64,000 bases of DNA from Lunularia cruciata (GCA_948567375.1 OX419758.1:11909001-11973000); one strand, 5' to 3'; shown: positions 31,926 through 43,500, counted from the first letter of the stretch. The notes: generated from the sequence alone by a model not told the origin. Translations and numbers: made by a program.

Positions 31926-33200
31926 AGATTAGAGCATGTTGGCATGGCAAGACAGATGAGGAGATGATGTGAGGTTGGCATGCATTTTCCTTTCTCAATA
32001 TATTTTTTAAGGCTTTGGTGGTATCTCTCCAAGTGCATATAGGAGGAGTTATTGAGGCTTCACAGATCAAAAGAGTGGAGATAGTGGTACAATTCAACAA
32101 GATATTCATGATAATGTCTTAGTGATAGAATATCTTTGAATTGGTGTTGTGGGTAGTACAGTTGGGGCCAAGGAGAGAAACCATGTTCTTTAGCAAGCCT
32201 GATGGTTCAAATTGGAGGGCAGACACCTTCTTTGTGTATGGGAGGATGGTAGAGGGAGAGTAGTACCACTTCCATCTTAGAGACCACAGTTGGTCCGTCA
32301 TGTTCATGAGGAGCTAGGACATTTTAGAGTAAAGCATACATATAGTTTACTCCTCAATCATTTTTGGTGGCACAGTATGCAAACTAATGTATAGTAGCTT
32401 GTTGCAAGATGTGTGGTTTTGGATCAAGTTAGAGCATCATTTAATGCTCCTATGCCATAGTTACACCCATTATCTACTATGGGATTATTGTTGGATTTTG
32501 GACTTTGTTGGACCTTTACCATTGATTGTGAGACATCATTGGTACATTTTGGTGATGGTGGAGCACTTCTCCAAGTGGATTGAGTTGGTATCACTTCTTG
32601 ACAAGTCTAGTGAAAGGATGGTTTACTCATTCTTGGATTGGCTTCTAAGTCATTTTGGTGCACCAATTGAGGTTTTGACTAATCAAGGTATAAAGTTCTT
32701 GAAGGAGTTTCAAGCCTTGTGTGACAAGAGTTTGATTGATCATTGTACTACCTCCTAAGATCACCTTGAGGTAGATGGTTAAGCAGAGAGAATGGTTCAG
32801 ACAATGAAGAGAGGATTGCAAAAGTATAGTTTGTAGAGAGGCCACTTGGGAGATTGGGATCTCCAACTACCTTGGTTGGCCATGGGCCATTGGTTAAGCC
32901 GATAAGCCTCCCCAACATCCTCCTCTCCTTACCTTCTACTCTATAGATGAGATCCAGATTTACATGTAGTCATTCATCAAGATGCTACTATAGTGTTGGA
33001 CTTGGATGATCCAAATGTATGGATGAGTGCATGTTCTCAATGGGCATAGATCTTTCAGAGATTGATACCAATGGCCTTTGAGAACTTGGTGATTTCTCAA
33101 CTTAGAATACCTTATGCTATGCTACCATTTTAGTAGGATATTATATACTCTCTATCCATCAATTTCATTTATTTGACTCTATATATCTATAACAAATAGC
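31926..33200 (+). pseudogene. Integrase of element E
   Basis: The zinc-site remnants VRHVHEELGHFRVKHTYSLL (about 32290) and ARCVVLDQVR (about 32405) precede a catalytic core. In that core ILDFVGPLPL carries the first Asp, LTNQGIKFL replaces the second Asp-containing SD(Q/R)G with TN, and the third region near 32770 (VDG-AERMVQTM) keeps the Glu. The C-terminal part at 32850-33130 (LQLPWLAMGHWL, VLDLDDPNVWM) is broken by many stops. The second Asp is lost, so even apart from stops it would be inactive. Confidence 0.82.
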
Positions 33201-33211
33201 ATTGACGACAC

Positions 33212-33538
33212 TTGATGTTTCTACGAGCTGCATTTATCTTGAGAGTGGGTGAGGTTTTTCCATTTGGGGTCCTTGTGTTGGAAGGATGTTATGAAGTTAT
33301 TTGGAAGAATCATGTGCACAATTGTGCACCATGCCACCTTCTAAACATTGATGGTACTATGGATCCAAGCTTAACATTTGTACATGTAGGCTTACAATGT
33401 ATGTTATGTAGCTCTTTTGGTGGAGTTGCTACTATATTAGAGTGTCATAACTGTTTGAGAGGATGGCATATGGCATGTATGACTTCTCCCCTCATGGTGG
33501 TTTCTCAAGGACAGTGGTTATGTCATAGATGTACTTGA
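33212..33538 (+). pseudogene. PHD-finger protein segment at the end of E pol
   Basis: An open frame of 108 codons following integrase. Codons at 33398-33532 encode a textbook C4HC3 PHD finger: C-x2-C-x11-C-x2-C-x4-H-x2-C-x14-C-x2-C, with the conserved Trp two residues before the penultimate Cys (QWLC) and a Trp just before the His (GWH). All eight zinc ligands are present and the frame ends in TGA right after the domain. PHD fingers read histone H3 tails. In chromoviruses this C-terminal position is taken by a chromodomain, so a targeting role is a reasonable inference. The upstream part (NCAPCHLLNIDGTMDP) is shared with E2. The polyprotein as a whole is broken upstream. Confidence 0.82.
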
Positions 33539-33540
33539 CT

Positions 33541-33709
33541 TATAAGTAGTTCATCCTTTATATGGTATAGTTTGCAAACAAGCAACAAATGATGGGGCTC
33601 TATAGCACATGGCCTCCTGATCTTTTGCCCACCATAGGGTCATACCATATACTTAGAGTAGATGGTTATCTGGAGTTAGAGGGACCTAACCACCAGCTAG
33701 GGAGACAAT
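33541..33709 (+). other. E 3' untranslated region and polypurine tract
   Basis: Non-coding spacer between the PHD stop and the 3' LTR. It ends in CAGCTAGGGAGACAAT. E2 has the better preserved AACTAGGGGGGCGAT at the same place, a typical plus-strand primer. Confidence 0.6.
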
Positions 33710-34356
33710 TGTGGCACTTTAGAGTCCATGTATGACTTATGTGTGAGTTGTGCTTCTATAGTGTGTGATGTTGACAACAATGTATGTTGTGTAGCAATGT
33801 ATATATGCAAGACAACTATCATGCCATTTGTAGCATCCCACCTAGATTGCTCAAACTTGGAGTAATAGTGTTGGTAGTCAAGAGTATTTTGGTAGTTACT
33901 CATAGACTACTTGTTGATGGTCAGATTTTGTGTTCAGTGTATTGACTACATGGTAGGACCCACCGTCACTTAGCACCATTCACACCTGTTGGATGTGCCA
34001 TCAGTGAGACCATTAAGGTTGGAGACCATGGGGTATACTTTTGAAGTGCAGCTCCAAAGAGCTCACTTCTTTGATGTTGAGCCTTCAAGTTCATAGCTAT
34101 GGTGGACAGAGGCCGGCAAGCGTCACCTAGATTCTCTTAGCTCTAGTGGATGTGGCTTGATTGTAATCAATACCCAATTATTGGCAGATTATTGAGTGAT
34201 AGATGAAGTACTGATCTAATTGATTGTGATTCAAGTTGTGTAAAATTTTTTATTAGTATGGTAATTTAGAGTCCATGTATGACTTATGCATGAGTTATGC
34301 TTATATAGTGTGTAATGTTAACAAGAATGTATGTTGTGTAGCAATGTATATATGCA
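33710..34356 (+). repeat. 3' LTR of element E
   Basis: Starts TGTGGCACTTTAGAG directly after the polypurine tract. It matches 7405-7745 in its middle and E2's LTR (inverted) along its length. The first ~95 bp recur at the far end (from about 34266), so the outer boundary, placed at TATATATGCA, is not certain. Confidence 0.72.
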
Positions 34357-34640
34357 TGATAGAGCTCCTCACCCTTCTCAATTGTAGTATTTCTGAACAT
34401 GCCATCCATTCACTTGAGTGGCAAGTAGATTTCCTTCTAGGTCAGCCAACTGCAACTATCCATTCTTGTATAGTCTCTCCATGCAATATGTTGCCATCCA
34501 ACAAAGATGTAACTTCCGATGGAAGAACTTGTGTGTACTATCATATAGCAACCAACTCTCCTTCTATGGCTTTGATAGGTTGTACCTTCTGATTATTAAC
34601 TTCTTTTCATTTCATCTTGACTTCTAGTGTGTAGTTTAAT
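34357..34640. other. Spacer, nothing identifiable
   Basis: Short broken frames only. Probably the 3' end of the minus-strand relic that follows. Confidence 0.3.
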
Positions 34641-37140
34641 GACTCATCTCTTTTCTTCTCCAAGAACATTAGTTCCCAAATTTAGACTTCACTCTTCATT
34701 CATTCATTCCTTTGATAGGATCCTGAAGATGGGAATCTCAAATTTGAATAGTAATATGGGATGGAACCCATAGGTGAGAAAGAAAGGAATCTGCCTTGTG
34801 GTAATTTTCCATGTAGTGGAATATGCCCATAGGGCCATTGGCAATTTGGTATCCTAGCTGTATGCATAATCCATTGTTGCTTTGTTAATTATTTTACGTA
34901 GCAATCCATTGGCCTTCTCTGGCAATCCATTTGTCTTTGGATTGTAGGGAGTGGTTTTTTTATGTATACTTTGAAAATATTGGGTGAGAGATCCTACTAC
35001 CTTGTTCAAGAAATGAACACCCTGATCACTCACTAACACTAGTGGACATCCATATCAAGAAATGATGGTTTTGAAGAAGAACTCTACAACTATGTCCGCA
35101 TCATCCTACATGGTAGCTTCTTCTTCTACCATTTTTGTGGTGTAGTTAGTATAAACTAGCATGTATCTCTTCCTTGTAGTTTTTGTGGGAGGTTCTATGG
35201 GCCCTACAAAATTGATCCCCTATTTCTCAAATGGAGTGAGAGGAAGTATGGGTCTGAAATGCCACTAGGAAGAAAGTGTTGGTCAGTCCATTTTTTGGCA
35301 TGTATTGCACCATTCGATGAATTTGTGCACATGCTTGTACATTGTCTGCCACTAGTATCTTGTTGTTACAATTTTAGTCATTGGGTTTTTCAAGGCAAAG
35401 TGTCCTCTTGTGGTTTCCATGTGTATGGCATGTATCACTCCACCTACTTTGTATGATTCTAAGAAATGCTAAAGAACCTCATTGGCCCCTAATTTGAATA
35501 AAGTAGTTCCCTTCAACTGGTATAGTCCCATTTTGTGGAGAAAGCCAATCCTTCTAAACATTGCAATGTGTGGAGATATTGCAACTCAGAAGAGTATCTT
35601 GTTGGCTTTATTGTCAAAATATGGACACCTCCTACCTAGTAGGTAGTGACAAAATTTCTTATAGGTATATACTATCCCAAGGGCTTCCATCTTTGTAGAG
35701 GTGTACTTTCAGTCTGCCTCTAAAAATTGCTGATTGGCATAGTATACGGGGTAGTCTTCTTGTTCTTGGTCTTGTTCTTCTGAAATAAGGATTCCACTAA
35801 TAGTCACTTAGAAGCTATCCACATACACATGGAAAGTGTTTCCCCGATTAGGTGCTTGCATTAGAGCTTCCACCAACTTGTCTTTTAGGACAACAAAGGT
35901 ATCCTCCTATGCCTTCATCCAAATATAATTGTTGGCCTTCTTTAATAGTTTGGTTAGGGGTGCCATTGCACTACATAGTTGGGGAATAATCTCTTGTAAT
36001 AGTTTATGTGGTCTAGAAAGGCTTGTAGGTCACGCAAGGTATTGGGTGCTTTGAAGGATTGGATAAATTTTACCTCTACAATTCCTCCACCTAAATTCCT
36101 TTGCTGGAAACACAATGTCCAAAAAGAATATCTTTTGTCATGACAGAGAAGTGCTTCTAGAGATGTAACAATAATCCAAGTTTTTACATCTTTCAAATGT
36201 CTAGAAGAGAAATGAGAGATGATCCTTTCTTTTTCCAAAAACACAAAATTAATTGATGAAGACCTCTAGGAATTTCCAAATTAGTCTTTGAAGATGGTAG
36301 TCATCATTTGCTGAAAGGTTGGGGGCACATTGCACAACCAAAAGGGTATCCAATTGTAAGCATTTGTTCCTAAGTTGGGGGTGAAGGAATTCTTGTCCCT
36401 ATCTTCTTCTTCTTGAATGGAAACCTGATTATATCTTGAAAAAGAAACTATAACATTCATGCACTAAGACTTGGTCTAAGATTGCATCTGAGAAAGGTAA
36501 AGGGTGGTGATGTTCCTTCATGGCTCTACTGAACTTATGAGAATCGTGAGACACTCTTATCCTCTGTATCTTCTTCTTGGGTACTTCTTTAATTAGAGAC
36601 ACCAATTCACTACTTAGCATTGGAAAGATGATGCCAATGTTGAGATACTTATAGATTCCTTTCTTAACCAACAACAAGTATTGAGGATTTAGTTGTTATT
36701 GATGTTGTTGGACATGAACTGATCCTCTCTCTTGGTTGATATGGTGTTCTCCAATGTCTAGGAATCCCAAGCATTTGCTCAATCTTCTAGGTAAAGATGT
36801 CTTGATACTCCCAAAAGAGGCCATCATAGTCTACCAATTCCTCTTCTCACATGAACTTGGAAATCTTGAGTGATTTCCCTTTTTTGATTTGCACATTTTG
36901 GCAATCAATTGGGTGGACCATGCCTTCAATGTGACTAATGAGGCTGATTCCCAAGTGTGCAAAATTTTTGTCCCCAACTTCAGAACAATTGTTGCCTTTG
37001 GCTTAAAGCTCAATTTTGTAACACTCTAAGTAGTTCACTTCACCTTGTTTTGATGAGCCTTAGGCCTGCTCCAAGGTTCCTTTCATGTACACTTCATTTG
37101 AAGATAAGGTTTTTCCAAGGTGAGGAACTTTCTTCCAAAA
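34641..37140 (-). pseudogene. Decayed gypsy pol (element I), RT to integrase
   Basis: Minus-strand fragments in the correct order for a pol gene. 36677-36429 is RT N-terminal (HHPLPFSDAILDQVLVHECY). 36244-35954 covers the end of RT and the tether (FQQRNLGGGIVEVKFIQSFK, then LRDLQAFLDHINYYKRLFP). 35039-34854 is the integrase core (LVSDQGVHFLNKVV and PYNPKTNGLPEKANGLLRK, keeping the second Asp and the Glu). Frameshifts are frequent and no LTR pair could be found, so it is an old fragment. The LPF-D-IL and HECYSF spacing resembles OTA-type elements. Confidence 0.7.
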
Positions 37141-37214
37141 CACCATCATAGATTTTGCTCTAGTGGAGTTGGGGTTCAGGAAATGTTATTTGTGCTGGTA
37201 TCACTCATCCATTA

Positions 37215-37620
37215 CCCTTGTCCTATACAACGAGGATCTAAGTGCAATGCCTTAAAGCAATCCAAGCCAATTAGGTATACAAACAAGAATGCAAGCACAA
37301 AAAGAATCCAATTACCTAGCAAGGAAGGAAACTCCAAATGCCTAGCAAGAGCTTGGGCTTTGATATTCATAAAAAGCAAACAAGGCTCTTGAGAAGCTTC
37401 TTAAAGCCATCTTCTTGGAGTGCAAGCAAAGCTACCTTGGAAGCCTCTCAAGAAGCTTCCTTCTAGAAGCTATCTACTTGGCATGCAAGGTAAGCTAGTT
37501 GGAAACTTCAAACTCTTGGATAGCCGTTTGAGCAATCTAGAGATGAGCAAAAGACTCCCATGTGGCATCATGAAGAGGATACCCTTTCCAAAGGACCTTG
37601 TACTCAATATGTCACTAGCG
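37215..37620 (-). mobile_element. Fragment of a second family-D element (D2)
   Basis: 37330-37505 matches the D LTR, including GAAGCTTC repeats and the AAGCTAGTTGG stretch. 37545-37620 matches the chromodomain-side internal sequence of D (ATCATGAAGAGGATACCCTT and onward, compare 20090-20140). The part between has been deleted. It is truncated at 37620 by the family-A LTR fragment H. Confidence 0.7.
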
Positions 37621-37623
37621 GCA

Positions 37624-38083
37624 TGTAACACCCATTTGTGCATATATGTACTAGTGTGATATTTAGTTTGGTATTACTAGTACTTGAGAGATATTATTTA
37701 TACAAAGATAAAGAGCTCATTGATCATGATTAGCTAAAGTTAGTCATAGCTAAGATAGTTGGGACCTTACTTTAGAGGAACTAGAAAAGATGAGCATCAC
37801 TATTTTGGATTTTAGTGTGTTGACTTGGTATTATTCCTAAGTGTTTGGCTTTGAGGAAAAAGTTGAGAATTCTTGGGCCCGCAAGCCTTTGTGTTTTAGA
37901 TTCTTCTATAGCCCAAGGATAGCCCATGTGAAGGAATCCTTGACTTAGTGGTTTGATCAAGATAAGAAGATCATATGCTTAGTGGAATATGCCCATGTGG
38001 ATGGATATTCCTTTATATTTTTTGACTTTACTTGACTTTTAGCCTAGTAACTTGAGTTATTCCAGTAGTTAATAATTTTGGTC
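37624..38083 (+). mobile_element. Truncated old LTR of family A (H)
   Basis: Begins TGTAACACCC like the young LTRs and aligns along about two-thirds of their length with numerous substitutions. It stops at 38083 against the end of the E2 LTR, losing the TATA box and downstream part. Confidence 0.8.
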
Positions 38084-38091
38084 CATTATCG

Positions 38092-38289
38092 TGTATATGT
38101 ACACTGCTACACAAGATACATTGCTGTCAACATCATACACTATAGAAGCACAACTCACACATAAGTCATACATAGACTCTAAAGTGCCACAATAATCAGA
38201 TTGTTTAACACTCTCAACTCAACTCAACTCAGATCAGTACTTGATATGTCATTCTATAAACTGCCAACAACTAGGCACTGATTACAGTA
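38092..38289 (-). repeat. E2 LTR, distal part (split by copy B)
   Basis: Reverse complement of the end of the E LTR, including the second copy of the ACTTTAGAGTC...GTATATG segment. The match continues at 46088 after copy B. The uninterrupted site can be read in the 7405-7745 copy as ...AACTAGGCATTGATTA-AGTC.... Confidence 0.75.
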
Positions 38290-38968
38290 TGTAACACCCA
38301 TTTGTGCATGTGTGTGGTATTGTGATATTTAGCTTGGTATTACAAGTACTTAAGAGATATTATTTATATAGAGATAAAGGATGGTTCTATATTAGTCATG
38401 GTTAGCTAAAGTTAGTCATAGCTAAGATAGATGGGACCTTACTTTAGAGGAAGTAGAAAAGATGAGCACCACTATTTTGGATTTTAGTGTGTTGACTTGG
38501 TATTATTCCTAGGTGTTTGGCTTTGGGGAAAGAGTTGAGAACTCTTGGGCCCGCAAGCCTTTTTGTTTTGGATTCTTCTTTAGTCCAAGGATAGCCCATG
38601 TGAAGGAATCCTTGCTTTAGTGGTTGGGTCAAGATAAGGGGAATATGCCCATGTGAATGGATATTCCTTTCTACTTTTTGACTTTACTTGACTTTTAGTC
38701 TAGTAACTTGAGTTACTACGGTAAATAGTAACTTTGGTACGTAACTATTTCACAAGTATATAAACAAGGGGTGAGGAGGTACTCATCATCCTTTCATTTG
38801 CAACTATCTCTCTCTCATTGAGTTCTCTAGTGAGCAATGTCTTGAGTCTTGGAGTGTTAGCCTTGGAGGAGTATGATGGAGTTGGGGTTCCTTGCCTTCT
38901 TAGTCCATGGTGCGCTACCATAATAGCCATCAGAGGTTCATCCTGAGTGAGAGACAGGCCGGCTCACA
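38290..38968 (+). repeat. 5' LTR of copy B
   Basis: 679 bp. Carries two B-specific variants shared by both its LTRs (GTAAATAGTAAC and AACAAGGGGTGAGG). Confidence 0.94.
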
Positions 38969-38972
38969 TTTT

Positions 38973-38989
38973 TGGTTCCGTTGCCGGGA
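38973..38989 (+). other. Primer-binding site of copy B
   Basis: Same tRNA-Asp-like TGGTTCCGTTGCCGGGA as in copy A, four bases after the LTR. Confidence 0.75.
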
Positions 38990-39009
38990 CCTCTCTAGAA
39001 GGCAAGATA

Positions 39010-39180
39010 ATGTTCCGCGTCCAATTCTACATTAGGCAGAAGGAGGCTATGAGAGCTCACTTGGAGAGAACATTAGGAGAGGAGAGGGCTGAACTTATGT
39101 TAGAGAACCAAGATCCATTTGTATACCCTGTAGTTCATTATGATGTCTTTGAGGTGATTTTGTACATCTTGTACACATGA
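39010..39180 (+). CDS. Leader ORF-a of copy B (56 aa)
   Basis: Equivalent of the ORF at 11961, differing by one residue (Ser to Arg after GEE). Open and full length. Function unknown; paralogous to ORF-b at 40305. Confidence 0.5.
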   Translation: MFRVQFYIRQKEAMRAHLERTLGEERAELMLENQDPFVYPVVHYDVFEVILYILYT

Positions 39181-39828
39181 GAGGAATTGGAGAGATTGTG
39201 TGAGGTGGATTGCAGATTTTGGGGATTAAGGTGATTTTGGGCAAAATCTCAAGTTTGAGATCTGGACTTGAGATTTCTACACATGATAGCTTGGGTTATC
39301 TTTCAGTTAGCACACTTGAAATTATTGAGAGAGCTTCTATGCGCACTGGGCTAGAATTTTTGAAAGTTGATAGGGTAAAGTGCTCCCGCAACTGCATGCT
39401 CTCTGGAAAATTGTACAGAGTCTGCCATTTCTTCAATTTTTAGTGAATTGTCCTGAACATTTCCAAGAAAATTAAGTGCATTGTATCCTACCTGCTGCCA
39501 CAAAAAGTAGAGAGAGATCGTTTTTGCGCAGGGCGTTATGAGTTTTTGAAGTGAGGGGGGTGGTTTTCAGACCAAATCTGAAATATGGGTGCTGAATAGA
39601 AAGGTGTCTAGGCCAAATGGCTCAATGAAAAGATCTGAAATTTTGCAGGGAGGGACGCCCTGGAGTTGTGATCAAGTGTGCAAAATTTCAGAGGACTGTG
39701 ACATATTGGTTGGGAGATTTGAATGACATTGTGAGGAAGGGTCAATTCTGCAGAGTGGAGATCTCATGCATGAGAAGTTTGAGATCAACAAAAAGCATGT
39801 TTGAGTGTTTAGATTCATCTTGGGGAAC

Positions 39829-40302
39829 ATGGAGAGTCATCAAGAGTGGAAATTGAGATTATGCAAGGTTCCCCAAGGGTTTGAGGTGATTGTAGGGGTG
39901 GATTTGAGGAAAAGAGAGTTTACAATAGAATTTGAAGAGAGTGTTGAGAGGATCCAAAAACCTACACCACTTGGAGGAAAGAGTGAGTCTAAGTGCTTTC
40001 TATGTGGAGAGAAGGGACATAAGGCAAGTTCATGTCCATTGACCTTTGAGAGCAAGAGATTGAGGGAAAGGAGAGGCTTACTTGACTTGGGTTTGCATGT
40101 TGGACCTTCTTCACCAAGATTGGGAGGGAGAAGATCTAAGACCAAAGAGTTGTGTGAGGTTTGTGGAGTTGAAGGACTTCCAAAAGGACATGAGTGTAGT
40201 GGAGTAAAAGCACTTTTGGAAACTTTGGTGAAAGATCTTGGAGAGAGTCTTAGTACAGCTACAGAAATACTACCACCTTCATCAGCTAGTTCTCAAGATT
40301 AG
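39829..40302 (+). CDS. Leader ORF-z of copy B, zinc-knuckle protein (157 aa)
   Basis: Same length as in copy A. The CCHC knuckle CFLCGEKGHKASSC and the second Cys/His cluster are unchanged. The base differences seen in the coding region, such as GTTAACC/GTTGACC near 40040 and AAGGAG/AAAGAG near 40146, are silent. Followed by TAG-TG-ATG into ORF-b. Confidence 0.65.
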   Translation: MESHQEWKLRLCKVPQGFEVIVGVDLRKREFTIEFEESVERIQKPTPLGGKSESKCFLCGEKGHKASSCPLTFESKRLRERRGLLDLGLHVGPSSPRLGGRRSKTKELCEVCGVEGLPKGHECSGVKALLETLVKDLGESLSTATEILPPSSASSQD

Positions 40303-40304
40303 TG

Positions 40305-40469
40305 ATGGAGATAATCTTTCAACTTATGGATAAACTATCCATGAGAGTTAGATTAATATGCACTCTAGGATTTGATGTTGCTATAGAAATCTTGGAGCAA
40401 CCTGAACCTTTTGTGTTCCCTAGAGTGGATTATTCTCAGATGGTGTTAGTCATGTATTTACTCTATTAG
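40305..40469 (+). CDS. Leader ORF-b of copy B (54 aa)
   Basis: As in copy A except for one Ile-to-Leu change three codons before the stop. Open. Confidence 0.5.
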   Translation: MEIIFQLMDKLSMRVRLICTLGFDVAIEILEQPEPFVFPRVDYSQMVLVMYLLY

Positions 40470-40537
40470 TAATAGAGTGAGAGAAAAGAAAAGAGAAAAA
40501 AAAAATTAAGAGAAAAGAAAGATAGTGAGGGGTTAAG

Positions 40538-43500
40538 ATGGGGAAACTTCCGGTTTTCTTTGGCAAGGATGGAGAAGATGTGGAGGCCTTTGTGAGAGAC
40601 TTCAAGAGAGCTTGCATAGGAAACAATGAGAGGAGGAAGAATGAGTGGGCCTCATTATTACCAAATTTCTTTGAGGATGCAGCACTTACATGGTATGAGT
40701 CAGAATACCAAAAAAGAGAGAGGAGAGAGGGGGAAGAGGAGTCTTGGGAGACTTTGACTTCAGCACTCATTGAGAACTTTCTTCCTGATGAGAGTTATGA
40801 GAGATTGATGAGTGAGGTTACATTTCTCAAGCAAGGAGATGGAGAGAAAGTGAGGGTCTATGTGGAAAGAGTGGAAAAGTTGGAGTCCAGATTTCGCATA
40901 GTGTTGAGGAAGGGTGGGGATGATGTGGAGACTACAATGATTGGCATAGGGGCCATGCTCACCAAGAATTTTGTGGGAGGATTGAGACCACAAATTAGAA
41001 GCAAGGTGAGATATGAGAAACCTTCTTCCAAGGTTGAAGCTATCAAGATCGCAATTCGTATGGAGGAGAGTTTGGAAGGGGATGAGAGTGATTTGGTGGT
41101 GAAGGAGGTTGTGCATCCTCCTCAAGGCTACAAGTATGGTGGAACTTCTGATACTTTGGTGACAAGGGTTGCACCACAAGTAGTAGTTGCTCCAGTTCTT
41201 GCACCTCCACCAAAAGATCCACTCCAAACCATCACAGAACAACTTGCGGATCTCAAGATCAATGTGGTGCAACTATGGGAGAAGAGAGAGGTGGATCAGA
41301 ATGTAGGGAGAGGACCTAGGAGTTATGGAAACTATCCATATAGAGGAGGCCAACCAGCCAACAATTTCAATGATAGAAATTGTTTTGGTTGTGGAGGAAG
41401 AGGCCATATCCAAAGGAATTGCCCAAATTCCACTTACCATGGAGGAAGGGGTTATGAGGGAGCCAATAGAGGGAAAGAGGGAGGTAGTGAAACCCAAGTG
41501 GCTCCTAATCCCAACAAAGGTAAGGGGATAGCATCCATAGATGTGGTTGAGAGCAAGTATGAGAAGGGAGAGTGCTCAAACTCCAAGGGTCTTAATTTGG
41601 AGCTTTTGGCACAAGAGAAGAAGAGAGCTCGTTTTGCAGAGGATGTTCACTCTTCTCAAGGATTTACTTCAAGCAAGGATACTCCTATGTCTACTAGGAG
41701 CACTCGCACCTCAACACCATCAACAACAAAGACTCCAAGGAAGAAGTTGGGGATGGAGGACTTCTTGATCTCAAAGCAACAATGGAACTACAATGTGTTG
41801 GAGGATGTTGGTAGTCACAAGGCTAACATCACAGTGGGCCAATTAATTGCTTTGAACCCTACCTTGAGAAAGGAGCTTAGAGGTGGTTTGAGTTCTACAA
41901 GGAGCAAAAAGAAGAAGAAGGCAAAAGTTCCAGTATCAATGGGGGTGGTGGATGCCAAGCCAGCACCATGGGAGGCTTGTGAATATGCCTCCAAGATTGA
42001 TGTGAGAGTGAATGGTCACAACATCAAGGATGCATTGGTTGATGGAGGATCAGCAGTGAATGCCATGTCAGAAAGGTTGATGAAGAAATTGGGTATGATA
42101 CCCTCAAGACCTTCAACATTTGTGGTGAGCATGGCAAACAAGCAACAAGTTCGACCAGTAGGAGAGATGGATAAGGTGGTAGTTTCAGTTATGGGAGTTC
42201 AAAATCTCATGACTTTCCAAGTCTTGAAGGATTCAAGCTATGACTTACTTCTTGGGAGGCCATGGTTGAGAGCAGCACGCACAACTGATCGATGGCACAA
42301 AGGGTACTTAAGGATTGGGCCATCAAACCATAGAGTCACTGTTCCTGTGACTAACACCACCAACACTTCACATTCAGATACCCCATCTTCTGATTATTGG
42401 GAATCTGATTCTGAAGGAGGAGCTTCAGGTGTGGACACAAGCATGGAAGAGGAGACTTCCACGGAGGAGGATGAATCTGAATCTGATTCAGATGTGTATC
42501 CTTTGTGTGCTATGGATTTTGCACCTAAGCCAGAGGTTTTGAAGGACCCAGATAAATCACCATTGACACTTGAGGAGGTAGAGAGAAGGTTATCTACCCT
42601 CAAGTATGGCCCAAATGTTACCAAGGAGGAGAAGGTGAGATTTGAGGAGATTTTCCGCAAGTTCATCCATGTGTTTGCTTTTAGTTACAAGGATTTGAAG
42701 GAAGTCACCTTGGAGGAGCACAAGATAGAGGTGGAGTCACATGCAAGACCAATCCGCCAAAAGCAACGTCGCATTAGCCCACCAATATCTTTGGTTGTGA
42801 AGGAGGAGATTGATAAGCTCAAGGAGGCTGGATTTATCTTTGAGGTGGAGAATTCAGAATGGGTGTCTCCAATTGTCATTGTGAAGAAAAAGAATGGCAA
42901 GCTTTGGGTATGTGTGGATTACAAGAAGCTCAATGCTGTTACCAAGAAGGACTACTACCCATTGCCATTCATTGATGAGATCTTGGAGGAGGTTGCAGGT
43001 CATGAGAGGTACAGTTTTGGAGATGGTTATAGTGGATATAACCAAATCAAGATTGCACCAGAGCATCAACAACTCACCACATTCACCACACCTTGGGGAA
43101 CTTACGCTTTCAAGGTCATGCCTTTTGGGCTTTGCAATGCTCCAGCCACATTCCAACGGTTCATGAACAAGGTATTTGAACCTTTCATTGGGAAATTTGT
43201 GAGAGATTTCATTGATGACTTTTGTGTCTATGGGAGCAAGGAGGAGCACTTTGAGCACCTAATCAAAGTCTTGCAACGCTTGGATGAGGCAAATGCATCA
43301 CTCAACCCAGAGAAGTGCATTTTTGGATGTGAAGAAGGTCTACTTTTGGGGCACATCATCTCCAAGGATGGAATAGCAGTTGATCCTGAGAAGGTGAGGA
43401 AAATCTCAGACCTTCCATTCCCTTCAAGCTTGACAAAGTTACGCCAATTCTTGGGAATGGTTGGGTACTATAGGAGGTTCATCTTCTCATTTTCCAACAA

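Larger units (their letters stand above)
7405..34356 (+). mobile_element. Element E: old Ty3/gypsy retrotransposon with DNMT and PHD domains
   Basis: One decayed + strand LTR retrotransposon can be followed through four later insertions. In order it has a partial 5' LTR (7405-7745), gag remnants (10346-11240 and 19043-19570), retroviral protease (about 25620-25945), a DNMT3-like methyltransferase (26320-27192 plus 30036-30190), reverse transcriptase, RNase H and integrase (30700-33200), a PHD finger (33398-33532) and a 3' LTR (33710-34356). Subtracting the inserts (9669-10345, 11241-19042, 19571-25205, 27193-30031) leaves about 10 kb. Many stops and frameshifts show it is dead. A second partial copy (E2) on the minus strand at 38092-48214 repeats the integrase-PHD-LTR order, so that arrangement is a property of the family. 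Extent at the 5' end is approximate. Confidence 0.75.
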
